Positions 9,436 to 16,901 of a stretch of DNA of 64,000 bases are shown here, in pieces. Made by a program: the position numbers and the translations under genes. Source of the DNA: Spirochaetaceae bacterium (GTDB lineage Bacteria; Spirochaetota; Spirochaetia; Treponematales; Treponemataceae). The first letter of the stretch is position 1; the number at the start of each line of letters is the position of its first letter. Under the pieces are notes generated by a model, which had not been told where the DNA came from, searched no databases, and worked only from the letters and a program-made list of their open reading frames with translations. The stretch lies in the NCBI GenBank assembly GCA_017623685.1, contig JAGAOP010000021.1:37372-101371 (forward strand), in the 5' to 3' direction.

Positions 9436-9442
9436 TATTAAG

Positions 9443-10309
9443 ATGTCTGATTTAATATACACATCTTCTGTTTTTGACTGTAATTTTTCATCAAATCAAG
9501 GTTTTGTCTCTTTCCCCTTTTGCTATAAGGGAAAATTAATGACAAATTCCACTGATTTTCCTATTTGTAATCTTACTCTAAAATCTTCCGGTACAATGAG
9601 GTTTAGATGGAATGAAGTTAATTCTAATCGAGATGATTTTATAAAAAACAATTTTTCTTCTAAAATTCCAATTCCTATTGAATTAATTCATTCTAAGATT
9701 GTATACGCCATTGATTTAGATAATGAAGATAATTTAATACTTCTTGATTCTTATGGAAATACTGAAGCTGTTAAGGAAGTTAAAATAGGTGACGGCTTAT
9801 TATCTTGTAATCCCAAAATTGTGCCTTTGGTTACAGTTGCTGATTGTTTACCTATTTATTTATTTGATCCTGTTACAAAGGTCTTTGGTTTAGTTCATTC
9901 TGGTTGGAAGGGTACTGGAATTGCTACTAATGCCATTTCTTTAGCTTCTAAAATTTACAATTCTAAAGTTTCAGATTTTTGTGTAGTTATTGGTCCTCAT
10001 ATTCATAAATGCTGTTATAAGGTAGATTTAGAAAGAGCAAACTATTTTTCTTCTACCTATGGAAATAATTGTGTTTCAGTAGATACTAAAAATCAAATTT
10101 CCCTTTCTTTAGTTCAATCAAATATTAATTTGCTTTTAAAAATAGGTGTATCAAAAGATAATATTTTGCATTGTTCTGACTGCACAAGTTGTGATTCTAG
10201 ATTTGGTTCATTTAGAAGGGAAACTACTAGTTTAACTCAGAGTATTTCTTTAGAAGAACCACAACTTAATTTTACACCTATGGCTGCATTTTTAACTTTT
10301 CCCAGTTAA
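9443..10309 (+). CDS. pgeF: YfiH/PgeF family (laccase-domain) protein
   Basis: A 288-residue member of the YfiH family. Family members have been reported as multifunctional purine nucleoside phosphorylases/adenosine deaminases with a Zn site, or as an editing factor in peptidoglycan precursor synthesis (PgeF). Visible landmarks are IELIHSK, the VTVADCLPIYLFD metal-site cysteine, GLVHSGWKGT, GPHIHKCCYKV and a C-terminal CSDCTSCDSRFGSFRRE. The zinc ligands (His, Cys, His) are therefore kept. The start ATG lies 7 bp after the previous stop with no clear Shine-Dalgarno, suggesting coupling. The stop codon directly abuts the stop codon of the convergent pdxR-like gene with no base between them. 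Confidence 0.85.
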   Translation: MSDLIYTSSVFDCNFSSNQGFVSFPFCYKGKLMTNSTDFPICNLTLKSSGTMRFRWNEVNSNRDDFIKNNFSSKIPIPIELIHSKIVYAIDLDNEDNLILLDSYGNTEAVKEVKIGDGLLSCNPKIVPLVTVADCLPIYLFDPVTKVFGLVHSGWKGTGIATNAISLASKIYNSKVSDFCVVIGPHIHKCCYKVDLERANYFSSTYGNNCVSVDTKNQISLSLVQSNINLLLKIGVSKDNILHCSDCTSCDSRFGSFRRETTSLTQSISLEEPQLNFTPMAAFLTFPS

Positions 10310-11764
10310 TTATTCATTAATAAGTGCTTTACATAATCCTTTAACTACTAAAGGAATTTGATTTTTTTTTAATGAAGAATAATTTATCACAAGTTTAGAT
10401 TTTTCTGAATTTTCTATTTTTTTATTTTCATTTTGAATATAATCAGAAATAAAAGATACTTTTATACCTTGATTGTCAATTTTTTTTGCTAAAATATCAT
10501 CTTCTTCGCTGCTGTTAATTTTTAAGATAAAGTGTAATCCTGCATCTTTACCTTCTATTTTGGAAAGATTTTTTAACGGACTGTTCATTATTTCAAATAT
10601 TAGATTATCTCGAAGGTTTCTATAATAATTTTTCATTCTAATTAAGTGTTTTTCATAAAAACCCATACTAATAAAACTTGCTAAGGTCATTTGTTCAATA
10701 CTAGATACGGTGCAAGAATAAAATCCCAAGTTCTGTCTAAATTTTTTTACTAATTCCAAGGGTAAAACCATGTAACTTATTCGTAAAGAAGGGGAAATCG
10801 TTTTTGTAAATGTATTTATATAGATTACTTTGTTTTGATTATCCATACTAAACAATGTATCTATTGATTTTCCAGTAAAACGGAATTCGCTATCATAGTC
10901 ATCTTCTATAATGAATCGATTATCATGTTTGCTACACCAGTTTAATAATTCTTGACGTCGGCGAACTTGCATGATTGAACCTGTAGGAAAATGATGAGCT
11001 GGAGAAACATGAACAACAGAAACATTGCTATTTTCTAAAGCATCTACGCTTATTCCTTTTTTATCCATAGGAATTGGAATACATTCTATATTGTTGGATT
11101 TTAAAATAGATGTTATTTTTGTGTAACCAGGATTTTCCATTCCGTATATTTTGTTTTTTCCCAGTAATTGTAAAATTAAGGTATATAAATATTCGCTTCC
11201 AGCTCCAATAATTATTTGTTCACTTGAAATATTCATATTTCTAAATTGTGAAAGATGAATAGAAATTGCATTTCGTAATTCTTCTATTCCTTGAGGAGGT
11301 AAGGATGAAAGAATTTTTTCTTTTGATTCTTTTAAAACCAACTTCATTAATTTTGCCCAAGTTGCAAAGGGGAACTGTTCTAGGTTTATTAAATTACCAG
11401 ATAAATTTATTTTTTCCGTATCTTTATTTTTTTCAAAAAGAATTTTATCCATATTTTTTATTTCTAAGTTTTTTATAAGTTGAGAATTTATTTTTTCTTT
11501 TTTTAAATGAATAAAATTTTCTTCTAAAGGAGTGACGTAATAACCACTTCTTTCAGATGAAAAAATATATCCTTCTGCAATAAGTAATTCATATGCATTT
11601 TGAGTTGTTATTACGCTAACTCCAAGATGATTTGCTAAAGCTCGTTTAGAAGGAAGTTTTTCGTTGGGTTTTAGTATTTGAGAAATAATTTGTTCTTTTA
11701 GTTGTGAATAAATAAATTCAGTTAAAGAAGAGTTTTTTCGTTGAGAAAAATCTATTGTTACCAT
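10310..11764 (-). CDS. pdxR: MocR/GntR-type regulator (PdxR-like)
   Basis: A 484-residue fusion of a winged helix-turn-helix domain (residues about 10-80: LKEQIISQILKPNEKLPSKR, VSVITTQNAYELLIAEGYI) with a fold-type I aminotransferase-like domain. The effector domain keeps EDDYDSEFRF and TFTKTISPSLRISYMVLP, with the PLP-binding lysine. MocR proteins of the PdxR group sense PLP and control vitamin B6 genes. The divergent neighbour is pyridoxal kinase pdxY, which supports that role. The start ATG has no Shine-Dalgarno; a TATATT at 11777-11772 (minus strand) ends 7 bases before it, so a leaderless, autoregulated transcript is possible, but the -35 is poor. Confidence 0.85.
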   Translation of the reverse strand: MVTIDFSQRKNSSLTEFIYSQLKEQIISQILKPNEKLPSKRALANHLGVSVITTQNAYELLIAEGYIFSSERSGYYVTPLEENFIHLKKEKINSQLIKNLEIKNMDKILFEKNKDTEKINLSGNLINLEQFPFATWAKLMKLVLKESKEKILSSLPPQGIEELRNAISIHLSQFRNMNISSEQIIIGAGSEYLYTLILQLLGKNKIYGMENPGYTKITSILKSNNIECIPIPMDKKGISVDALENSNVSVVHVSPAHHFPTGSIMQVRRRQELLNWCSKHDNRFIIEDDYDSEFRFTGKSIDTLFSMDNQNKVIYINTFTKTISPSLRISYMVLPLELVKKFRQNLGFYSCTVSSIEQMTLASFISMGFYEKHLIRMKNYYRNLRDNLIFEIMNSPLKNLSKIEGKDAGLHFILKINSSEEDDILAKKIDNQGIKVSFISDYIQNENKKIENSEKSKLVINYSSLKKNQIPLVVKGLCKALINE

Positions 11765-11773
11765 AAATCTGAA

Positions 11774-11806
11774 TATATCAAAATATACATAAAATGACTA
11801 TATCAA
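11774..11806. promoter_or_regulatory. Direct repeat in the pdxR-pdxY intergenic region, candidate PdxR operator
   Basis: TATATCAA occurs at 11774-11781 and again at 11799-11806 in the 93-bp divergent region, 25 bp start to start. MocR-type regulators often bind paired direct repeats. The second copy lies upstream of TATATT (11819-11824), a possible pdxY -10. The background is very AT-rich, so chance similarity is possible. Confidence 0.4.
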
Positions 11807-11857
11807 TATTATCAGTTTTATATTATTTTTTATATAAACAGGAGGTAAATTCTAAAT

Positions 11858-12703
11858 ATGGATAAAAGAATTTTAACAATTCAAGATATTTCATGCGTAG
11901 GACAATGTTCTTTAACTGTAGCTTTACCTATTATTTCTGCCTTTGGAATTGAAACAGCTGTTCTACCAAGTTCCGTTCTTTCAACTCATACTGCAGGTTT
12001 TTCTGGATATACATTCAGAGATTTAACAGATGACATGCCTTTAATTTTAAATCATTGGAAAAAAGAAGGTTTAAAATTTGATGCTTTTTATACAGGTTAT
12101 GTAAGTAAAAGCCAAATTCCAATAATTTTAGACATTATGAATCAGGTTGGTTCTGAAGATTCAATTAGGATAGTTGACCCTGTTATGGGAGACAATGGAA
12201 AACTATATCCAGGCTTTGACGAAGATTTTCCATCAGAAATGGCAAAACTCTGTAAGGGTGCAACGATTATTTTACCAAATTTAACTGAAGCATCTTACAT
12301 GTTAGGAATTCCCTATGTTGGGGACAATAAAGATTCTTCAGATTATGATAAGCCTTATATTGAAACTCTACTTAAAAAATTATTGACGTTAGGTTGTAAA
12401 AAAGTTGTACTTACAGGTGTGAGTTTTGAAAAAGGAAAATTAGGTTGTGCTTGCTATGATGGCAAAGATATAGAATATTATTTTAACGATAGATTAGATG
12501 CTCAAATGCATGGAACAGGGGATGTTTTCGCCTCTAGTTTTACAGGTTCAATTTGTAAAGGGTACTCTTTATTACAAGCTACAAAGTTAGCTAGCGATTT
12601 TGTTGTAGAATCAATGAAAAAGACTTTAGGTGACAAAAATCATTGGTATGGTGTTAAATTTGAAAAAGCTTTACCATGGCTTATAGGTCAAATTGAAAAA
12701 TAA
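11858..12703 (+). CDS. pdxY: Pyridoxal/pyridoxamine kinase
   Basis: A ribokinase-fold kinase of 281 residues that phosphorylates pyridoxal/pyridoxamine to the 5'-phosphate (B6 salvage). It shows the PdxK/PdxY start (RILTIQDISCVGQCSLTVAL), the lid-region STHTAGFSGYTFRDLT, TGYVSKSQI, VDPVMGDNGKLYPGFD, ILPNLTEASYMLG and the anion-hole motif HGTGDVFASSF. The ATG is preceded by a strong AGGAGG. It is transcribed divergently from the pdxR-like gene, which probably controls it. Transcription ends at the strong hairpin at 12727-12761. Confidence 0.92.
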   Translation: MDKRILTIQDISCVGQCSLTVALPIISAFGIETAVLPSSVLSTHTAGFSGYTFRDLTDDMPLILNHWKKEGLKFDAFYTGYVSKSQIPIILDIMNQVGSEDSIRIVDPVMGDNGKLYPGFDEDFPSEMAKLCKGATIILPNLTEASYMLGIPYVGDNKDSSDYDKPYIETLLKKLLTLGCKKVVLTGVSFEKGKLGCACYDGKDIEYYFNDRLDAQMHGTGDVFASSFTGSICKGYSLLQATKLASDFVVESMKKTLGDKNHWYGVKFEKALPWLIGQIEK

Positions 12704-12726
12704 TGTTAATTAAAATGTAAAGAGGC

Positions 12727-12761
12727 AAAAAAAAACTGTTCTTTTTTGAACAGTTTTTTTT
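12727..12761. terminator. Bidirectional rho-independent terminator shared by pdxY and tRNA-Leu
   Basis: CTGTTC (12736-12741) pairs with GAACAG (12748-12753) around a six-T loop. Runs of A on the left and T on the right extend the stem and supply the terminal U tract on either strand. It ends pdxY on the plus strand and directly follows the tRNA 3' end on the minus strand. Confidence 0.85.
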
Positions 12762-12842
12762 GCGGCGAACCTGACTTGAACAGGCACAGCTCTCGCCACC
12801 AGCACCTCAAGCTGGCGTGTCTACCAATTCCACCATCGCCGC
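12761..12842 (-). tRNA. tRNA-Leu(GAG)
   Basis: Read on the minus strand this is a class II tRNA with acceptor stem GCGGCGA/TCGCCGC, a D-arm with TTGGTAGAC, an anticodon stem-loop CCAGC-TTGAGGT-GCTGG with anticodon GAG, a variable arm, and the T-arm CTGTTCAAGTCAG. The discriminator base is A (12761). CCA is not encoded: the next bases are AAA of the terminator. It reads CUC/CUU leucine codons. Confidence 0.95.
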
Positions 12843-12947
12843 TAGATTTTTAATATTTTAACAAAAAAGATATTTTATGTCAAGTTAGATAGATATAGGT
12901 TAATTAGTTATGTTTTTTTATTGATTTATGCTAGATTGACTTTTTCT

Positions 12948-12953
12948 ATAATA
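12948..12953 (+). promoter_or_regulatory. Candidate -10 element upstream of leuC
   Basis: The 176-bp stretch between the tRNA and leuC holds a consensus TATAAT at 12948-12953. No -35 at 16-18 bp spacing is convincing, and a TTGACT at 12937 is too close to be its partner. I see no leader peptide, T-box or other leucine-responsive structure here. Confidence 0.35.
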
Positions 12954-13018
12954 GACTTTACAATTAAAAAATACTTAAATAAATGAAGTTTTTTTAATTT
13001 AACTAAAGAGGGACTAAA

Positions 13019-14320
13019 ATGGGAAAAACCATTGCACAAAAAATTTTTGAAACCCATGTTGCGGAAAAACCTTTTACTGATACTTGGGTTTTGAAATTAG
13101 ATCGAGTTTTTTGTCACGAAATTACAACACCTGTTGCTATTACAGATTTGGTAGAAAGAGGAAAAGATAGGGTTTTTGATGCTACAAAAATAAAAGCTGT
13201 TATTGACCATGTTACTCCTGCAAAGGATTCAAAAACAGCTCTTCAAGGAAAAATCCTTCGTGATTGGGCAAAACGTAACAATGTAAAAGATTTTTTCGAC
13301 ATTGGAGCTAATGGTGTTTGTCACGCTATTTTCCCAGAAAAAGGATTTGTTCGTCCTGGTTTTACAGTTATTATGGGGGACAGTCATACTTGTACTCATG
13401 GTGCTTTTGGTGCTTTTGCCGCAGGGGTTGGAACAACAGACTTAGAAGTAGGAATACTAAAGGGCGTTTGTTCTTTTAAGGAACCTAAAACTATCCGTTT
13501 TATTCTTAATGGCAAATTACCAGAAGGGGTTTTTGCAAAAGACGTAATTCTTTATATTATAGGGCAAATTGGTGTAAATGGTGCAACAAATTGTGTTATG
13601 GAGTTTGCAGGTCCTATAGTTGAAGCTATGTCTATGGAAGCTCGAATGACAATTTGTAATATGGCAGTAGAAGCAGGAGCAACAAGTGGTATTTGTATGC
13701 CTGATATGACAACGGTTGAATATTTATGGCCTTTTATAAAAGACGATTTTTCTTCTAAAGAAGAAGCTCTAGCTGAATATTCAAAATGGATTTCTGATCC
13801 GGATGCAGTATACGAAAAAGTTTATACCTATGACCTTTCTAATTTGGAACCACTTTCTACTTTTGGATATAAACCAGATCAAGTAAAATCCATAAAAGAA
13901 ATGGTAGGAACAAAAGTAGATCAAGTTTATATTGGTTCTTGCACAAATGGTCGTATTGAAGATTTACGTGCTGCAGCTCAAGTATTAAAAGCAGCTCTAA
14001 AAGAAGGAAAACATATTGCAGAAGGGGTAAGGGGAATTCTTTCACCAGCTACACCTGCTATTTATCAAAAAGCCTTAGAAGAAGGAATAATTTCTACTTT
14101 TATGGAATTTGGTTTTTGTGTTACAAATCCAACCTGTGGAGCCTGTCTTGGTATGAGCAATGGAGTTCTTGCTGAAAAAGAAGTTTGTGCTTCAACAACT
14201 AATCGTAATTTTAACGGAAGAATGGGAAAAGGTGGAATGGTTCATCTTATGAGTCCTGCTAGTGCAGCTGCTACAGCTATAACAGGAACAATATCAAATT
14301 CATTACTTTACAAGGGGTAA
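13019..14320 (+). CDS. leuC: 3-isopropylmalate dehydratase large subunit
   Basis: An aconitase-family [4Fe-4S] enzyme subunit of 433 residues that, with LeuD, isomerises 2-isopropylmalate to 3-isopropylmalate in leucine synthesis. The length and sequence fit the shorter LeuC2/homoaconitase-like branch found in archaea and many anaerobes. Visible motifs are FFDIGANGVCHAIFPE, MGDSHTCTHGAFGAFAAGVG, the cluster cysteine in YIGSCTNGR and the pair in NPTCGACLGMSNG. A GAGGGACT ribosome binding site precedes the ATG. Since this branch includes homoaconitases, substrate is inferred; the tandem 177-residue LeuD supports isopropylmalate dehydratase. Confidence 0.9.
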   Translation: MGKTIAQKIFETHVAEKPFTDTWVLKLDRVFCHEITTPVAITDLVERGKDRVFDATKIKAVIDHVTPAKDSKTALQGKILRDWAKRNNVKDFFDIGANGVCHAIFPEKGFVRPGFTVIMGDSHTCTHGAFGAFAAGVGTTDLEVGILKGVCSFKEPKTIRFILNGKLPEGVFAKDVILYIIGQIGVNGATNCVMEFAGPIVEAMSMEARMTICNMAVEAGATSGICMPDMTTVEYLWPFIKDDFSSKEEALAEYSKWISDPDAVYEKVYTYDLSNLEPLSTFGYKPDQVKSIKEMVGTKVDQVYIGSCTNGRIEDLRAAAQVLKAALKEGKHIAEGVRGILSPATPAIYQKALEEGIISTFMEFGFCVTNPTCGACLGMSNGVLAEKEVCASTTNRNFNGRMGKGGMVHLMSPASAAATAITGTISNSLLYKG

Positions 14321-14324
14321 TAAA

Positions 14325-14858
14325 ATGAAGCAATTTGGGGGACAAGTTTTATTTCTAGATCGTTCAGATATAAATACCGACGAAATAATTCCTGCAAAAT
14401 ATCTTACAGAAATCAGTAAGCAAGCATTAAAACCTTATTTGTTAGAAGATTTAAAGATGGATGGTTTTGATCCAAAAGCTGATATTCCTGGAAAAAAAGT
14501 AATTATTACTCGGGAAAATTTTGGATGTGGATCTTCTCGTGAACACGCTCCATGGGCTTTAGAAGTAAATGGTATTTATGCTGTTGTTGCAGTAAATTTT
14601 GCTCGTATTTTCCGTCAAAATATGTTTAACTGTGGAATGCTAGCTATTGAACTTTCTAAAAAAGATATTGACGATATGTTCCGAACTTTTGCAAATAAAG
14701 ATACTGAATGTTCCATTGTAATTAATGATGATGGTACAGCTAAAGTCAAACTTATTTCTGGTAGTCTATCAAAAAGCTATCATTTCCCCTTAGATGGATT
14801 TGAAAAAGCTTTGATTTTAGATGAAGGTTGGCTTGGTTACGCTGAAAAAAAATACTAG
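14325..14858 (+). CDS. leuD: 3-isopropylmalate dehydratase small subunit
   Basis: The swivel-domain partner of LeuC, 177 residues. It has the family start GQVLFLDRSDINTDEIIPAKYL, the substrate-binding motif ENFGCGSSREHAPWAL and NFARIFRQNMFNCGM. Start ATG 14325 follows AAGGGG and lies 4 bp after the leuC stop, as expected for a two-subunit operon. The short form (without the longer C-terminal region of enterobacterial LeuD) matches the LeuC2-type large subunit. Confidence 0.92.
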   Translation: MKQFGGQVLFLDRSDINTDEIIPAKYLTEISKQALKPYLLEDLKMDGFDPKADIPGKKVIITRENFGCGSSREHAPWALEVNGIYAVVAVNFARIFRQNMFNCGMLAIELSKKDIDDMFRTFANKDTECSIVINDDGTAKVKLISGSLSKSYHFPLDGFEKALILDEGWLGYAEKKY

Positions 14859-14862
14859 TTCT

Positions 14863-15516
14863 ATGTTATCTATAACAGAAATTACTAATAAATTAACAGA
14901 AATAGAGCGTTCAAAAAATGAATGTTCTATTTCTGAAAATATTTATAAGCAACTAACTTTTATTGCAGAAGTTGATAAAATTAAACAAATATTTCGTCGA
15001 ACCTTATTAACTGACTCATCAAGACAAGAAAATGATGCGGAACATTCTTGGCATTTAGCTTTAATGGCTATATTATTGGAAGAATATGCTAGTGAACCAG
15101 TGGATATGAAACGTGTCCTTAAAATGGTTATTATTCATGACTTAGTAGAAATATATGCTGGGGATACTTTTGCCTTTGATGAAAAAGGTAATCAAAATAA
15201 AGTCGAAAGAGAAATAGCTGCAGCAGATAAATTATTTACTTTGTTGAATAATCAACAAGGTGATGAATTAAAAGAATTATGGCAAGAATTTGACGCTATG
15301 GATACTGCAGATTCAAAATTTGCTGCAAGTCTAGATAGATTGCAACCTTTTATACATAATGTGCTAACTGATGGATATACTTGGAAATTAGGAAAAGTTT
15401 CAAAAAATCAAGTCTATAAACGAATGGAAATTGTACAGACAGCATGTCCTAGGTTGTGGCCTTGGGTTCAGGGGCAAATTCAATTAGCAATAGAAAAGGG
15501 ATATATAAACAAGTAA
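14863..15516 (+). CDS. HD-domain phosphohydrolase (YfbR/HDDC2-like)
   Basis: A 217-residue metal-dependent phosphohydrolase of the HD superfamily. The metal ligands are visible: AEHSWHLALMA, the HD pair in VIIHDLVEIYAGDTFAFDE, and a later aspartate in ASLDRLQPFIHN. This sequence pattern is that of the YfbR/HDDC2 group, which includes 5'-deoxynucleotidases. The ATG at 14863 lies 4 bp after leuD; an upstream in-frame ATG at 14821 would overlap leuD by 38 bp. No clear Shine-Dalgarno is present, so translation is probably coupled to leuD. Substrate in this organism is unknown. Confidence 0.82.
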   Translation: MLSITEITNKLTEIERSKNECSISENIYKQLTFIAEVDKIKQIFRRTLLTDSSRQENDAEHSWHLALMAILLEEYASEPVDMKRVLKMVIIHDLVEIYAGDTFAFDEKGNQNKVEREIAAADKLFTLLNNQQGDELKELWQEFDAMDTADSKFAASLDRLQPFIHNVLTDGYTWKLGKVSKNQVYKRMEIVQTACPRLWPWVQGQIQLAIEKGYINK

Positions 15517-15532
15517 ATTATATGCGAATTCA

Positions 15533-15564
15533 ACAAAACCATGGTAAATAAAACCAAGTTTTGT
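15533..15564. terminator. Imperfect hairpin between convergent genes
   Basis: ACAAAAC (15533-15539) pairs with GTTTTGT (15558-15564), and TGGT/ACCA extends the stem across an AAATAAA loop. It lies between the HD gene and the convergent HMA-like gene. Neither side has a long T tract, so terminator function is uncertain. Confidence 0.4.
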
Positions 15565-15599
15565 GAGAATAAATAATTTAATAAAAAGAAAAAGATTAA

Positions 15600-15809
15600 T
15601 TAACCGATTACATCAACGCCACAACCAGAGATGGCATTGTTTATAGCATCTTCAACACCGGCTGCACCTTCATCAAAATTAACAAGAACTTGAGATTTTG
15701 TAGCGTTTGCGGTACATGATGTTACACCTGCAACAGCAGAAACTGCTTTCTGTACAGTTTGTTCTGTTTGTTCATCAAACATTCCGACAACGTATATTTT
15801 TTTTTCCAT
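15600..15809 (-). CDS. HMA-like (heavy-metal-associated fold) protein lacking the CxxC site
   Basis: A 69-residue protein with the ferredoxin-like pattern of copper-chaperone/HMA domains: KKIYVVGMFDEQTEQTVQKA, then VAGVTSCTANATKSQVLVNF and a C-terminal helix. In metal-binding members the loop reads GMxCxxC. Here both cysteine positions are replaced (Asp and Thr), so copper or zinc binding by the usual site is not expected. The only cysteines lie later (residues about 32 and 63). The ATG follows AAGGAG with good spacing and a near-consensus promoter at 15842-15870, so it is probably well expressed as a single gene. Confidence 0.8.
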   Translation of the reverse strand: MEKKIYVVGMFDEQTEQTVQKAVSAVAGVTSCTANATKSQVLVNFDEGAAGVEDAINNAISGCGVDVIG

Positions 15810-15841
15810 AGGTGCACTCCTTCAAGATATCTTATTTTATA

Positions 15842-15870
15842 ATTATATAGTACTTTTCTTATTCATTCAA
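15842..15870 (-). promoter_or_regulatory. Sigma-70-like promoter for the HMA-like gene
   Basis: On the minus strand TTGAAT (15870-15865), a 17-bp spacer and TATAAT (15847-15842) form a near-consensus promoter overlapping the 3' end of rlmN. It gives a leader of about 25 bases containing AAGGAG. Confidence 0.65.
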
Positions 15871-16891
15871 GTGTTATTTTGCCAAGTTGACCACATGCAC
15901 CACCAATTTTTCTACCTCGATGGGTTCTTAATGTTACGTTTATTCCTTCTTTTTCTAAAATACTAACAAATTTTTTACATTCACTAGCAGTAGGTGTTGA
16001 AAAAGGTATGTTAGGAATAGAATTCCAAGGGATTAAATTAATATGAACATCAAGTCCTTTTGCAAAATTTGCCATTTCTAAAGCACTATCAGTTGTATCA
16101 TTTGTTCCAGCCATTAATGCGGCTTCTAAAGTACAACGTTTTCCTGTTTTTTTTGTATAATATAAAATCGCCTCTTTTAATTGGGATAGGGGATTTGTTT
16201 TTGTTACAGGCATTAATTTTTCTCTAAGCTCTGGATTTGCTGTTGTTAAAGAAACTGCAAGTCTTAGTTGAGGTCCGTTATCAGCTAAATCATAAATTCC
16301 CTTTATAATCCCACAAGTAGAAAGAGTAATTCTTCTTGTTGAAAGGGCTTTACCTTCTGGGTGAGTAAGTATTTCTACGGCTTTTCGAATTTCATTTAGG
16401 TTGAGCATTGGCTCTCCCATGCCCATAAATACAATATTGTCTAAATTTCCAGCTATTTCTTCTAAAAAAAGAAATTGTTCTACAATTTCACTGGCAGTTA
16501 GGTTTCTGCCAAAACCTAGTTTTCCGGTTTGGCAAAAAGCACAATTCATTCCACACCCAGCTTGACATGAAACACAAGCTGTTTTCCGTTGGCTTTTATC
16601 CGTCAACAAAACGGCTTCTATGCATCTATTGTCAAAAAGTGTAATTTGTAATTTTATAGTTCCGTCTGTATCCCGAAGAACTTGTGAGATTTTTGAACTT
16701 TTGATTAAAGACTTATTATTTAACTTTATTCGTAAATCCTTTGGCAAATTTAGCATTTCCTCAAAGGAATTTACTCCCTGTGATATCCATTTGAAAATCT
16801 GTATGCCACGGAAACTAGGACTAATTTCAAACTTAGAACATATTTCTTCAGGTAACATTCCTGCTAAATGAATTTTCTCTTGTTCAGCCAA
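15863..16891 (-). CDS. rlmN: 23S rRNA (A2503-C2)/tRNA (A37-C2) methyltransferase
   Basis: A radical SAM methyltransferase that modifies C2 of adenosine 2503 of 23S rRNA and, in some bacteria, A37 of tRNAs. The 342-residue protein has the N-terminal accessory domain (FRGIQIFKWISQGVNSFEEM), SCQAGCGMNCAFCQTG containing the CxxxCxxC cluster motif, FMGMGEPMLN, and a C-terminal TLRTHRGRKIGGACGQL carrying the methyl-transfer cysteine region. The start is drawn at TTG 16891, 10 bp after the upstream gene; an in-frame ATG at 16858 (before LPEEICSKF) is a reasonable alternative because no strong ribosome binding site supports the TTG. Confidence 0.92.
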   Translation of the reverse strand: MAEQEKIHLAGMLPEEICSKFEISPSFRGIQIFKWISQGVNSFEEMLNLPKDLRIKLNNKSLIKSSKISQVLRDTDGTIKLQITLFDNRCIEAVLLTDKSQRKTACVSCQAGCGMNCAFCQTGKLGFGRNLTASEIVEQFLFLEEIAGNLDNIVFMGMGEPMLNLNEIRKAVEILTHPEGKALSTRRITLSTCGIIKGIYDLADNGPQLRLAVSLTTANPELREKLMPVTKTNPLSQLKEAILYYTKKTGKRCTLEAALMAGTNDTTDSALEMANFAKGLDVHINLIPWNSIPNIPFSTPTASECKKFVSILEKEGINVTLRTHRGRKIGGACGQLGKITLE

Positions 16892-16901
16892 AATTACACC
16901 A

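Noticed and set aside
12937..12953. TTGACT followed by TATAAT as a leuC promoter
   Set aside because: The spacing is only 5 bp, so the two cannot form one promoter. Only the -10 was retained as a weak candidate.
12843..13018. T-box or leucine leader peptide upstream of leuC, suggested by the adjacent tRNA-Leu
   Set aside because: There is no T-box sequence (AGGGTGG-like), no specifier hairpin, and no short ORF with leucine codons.
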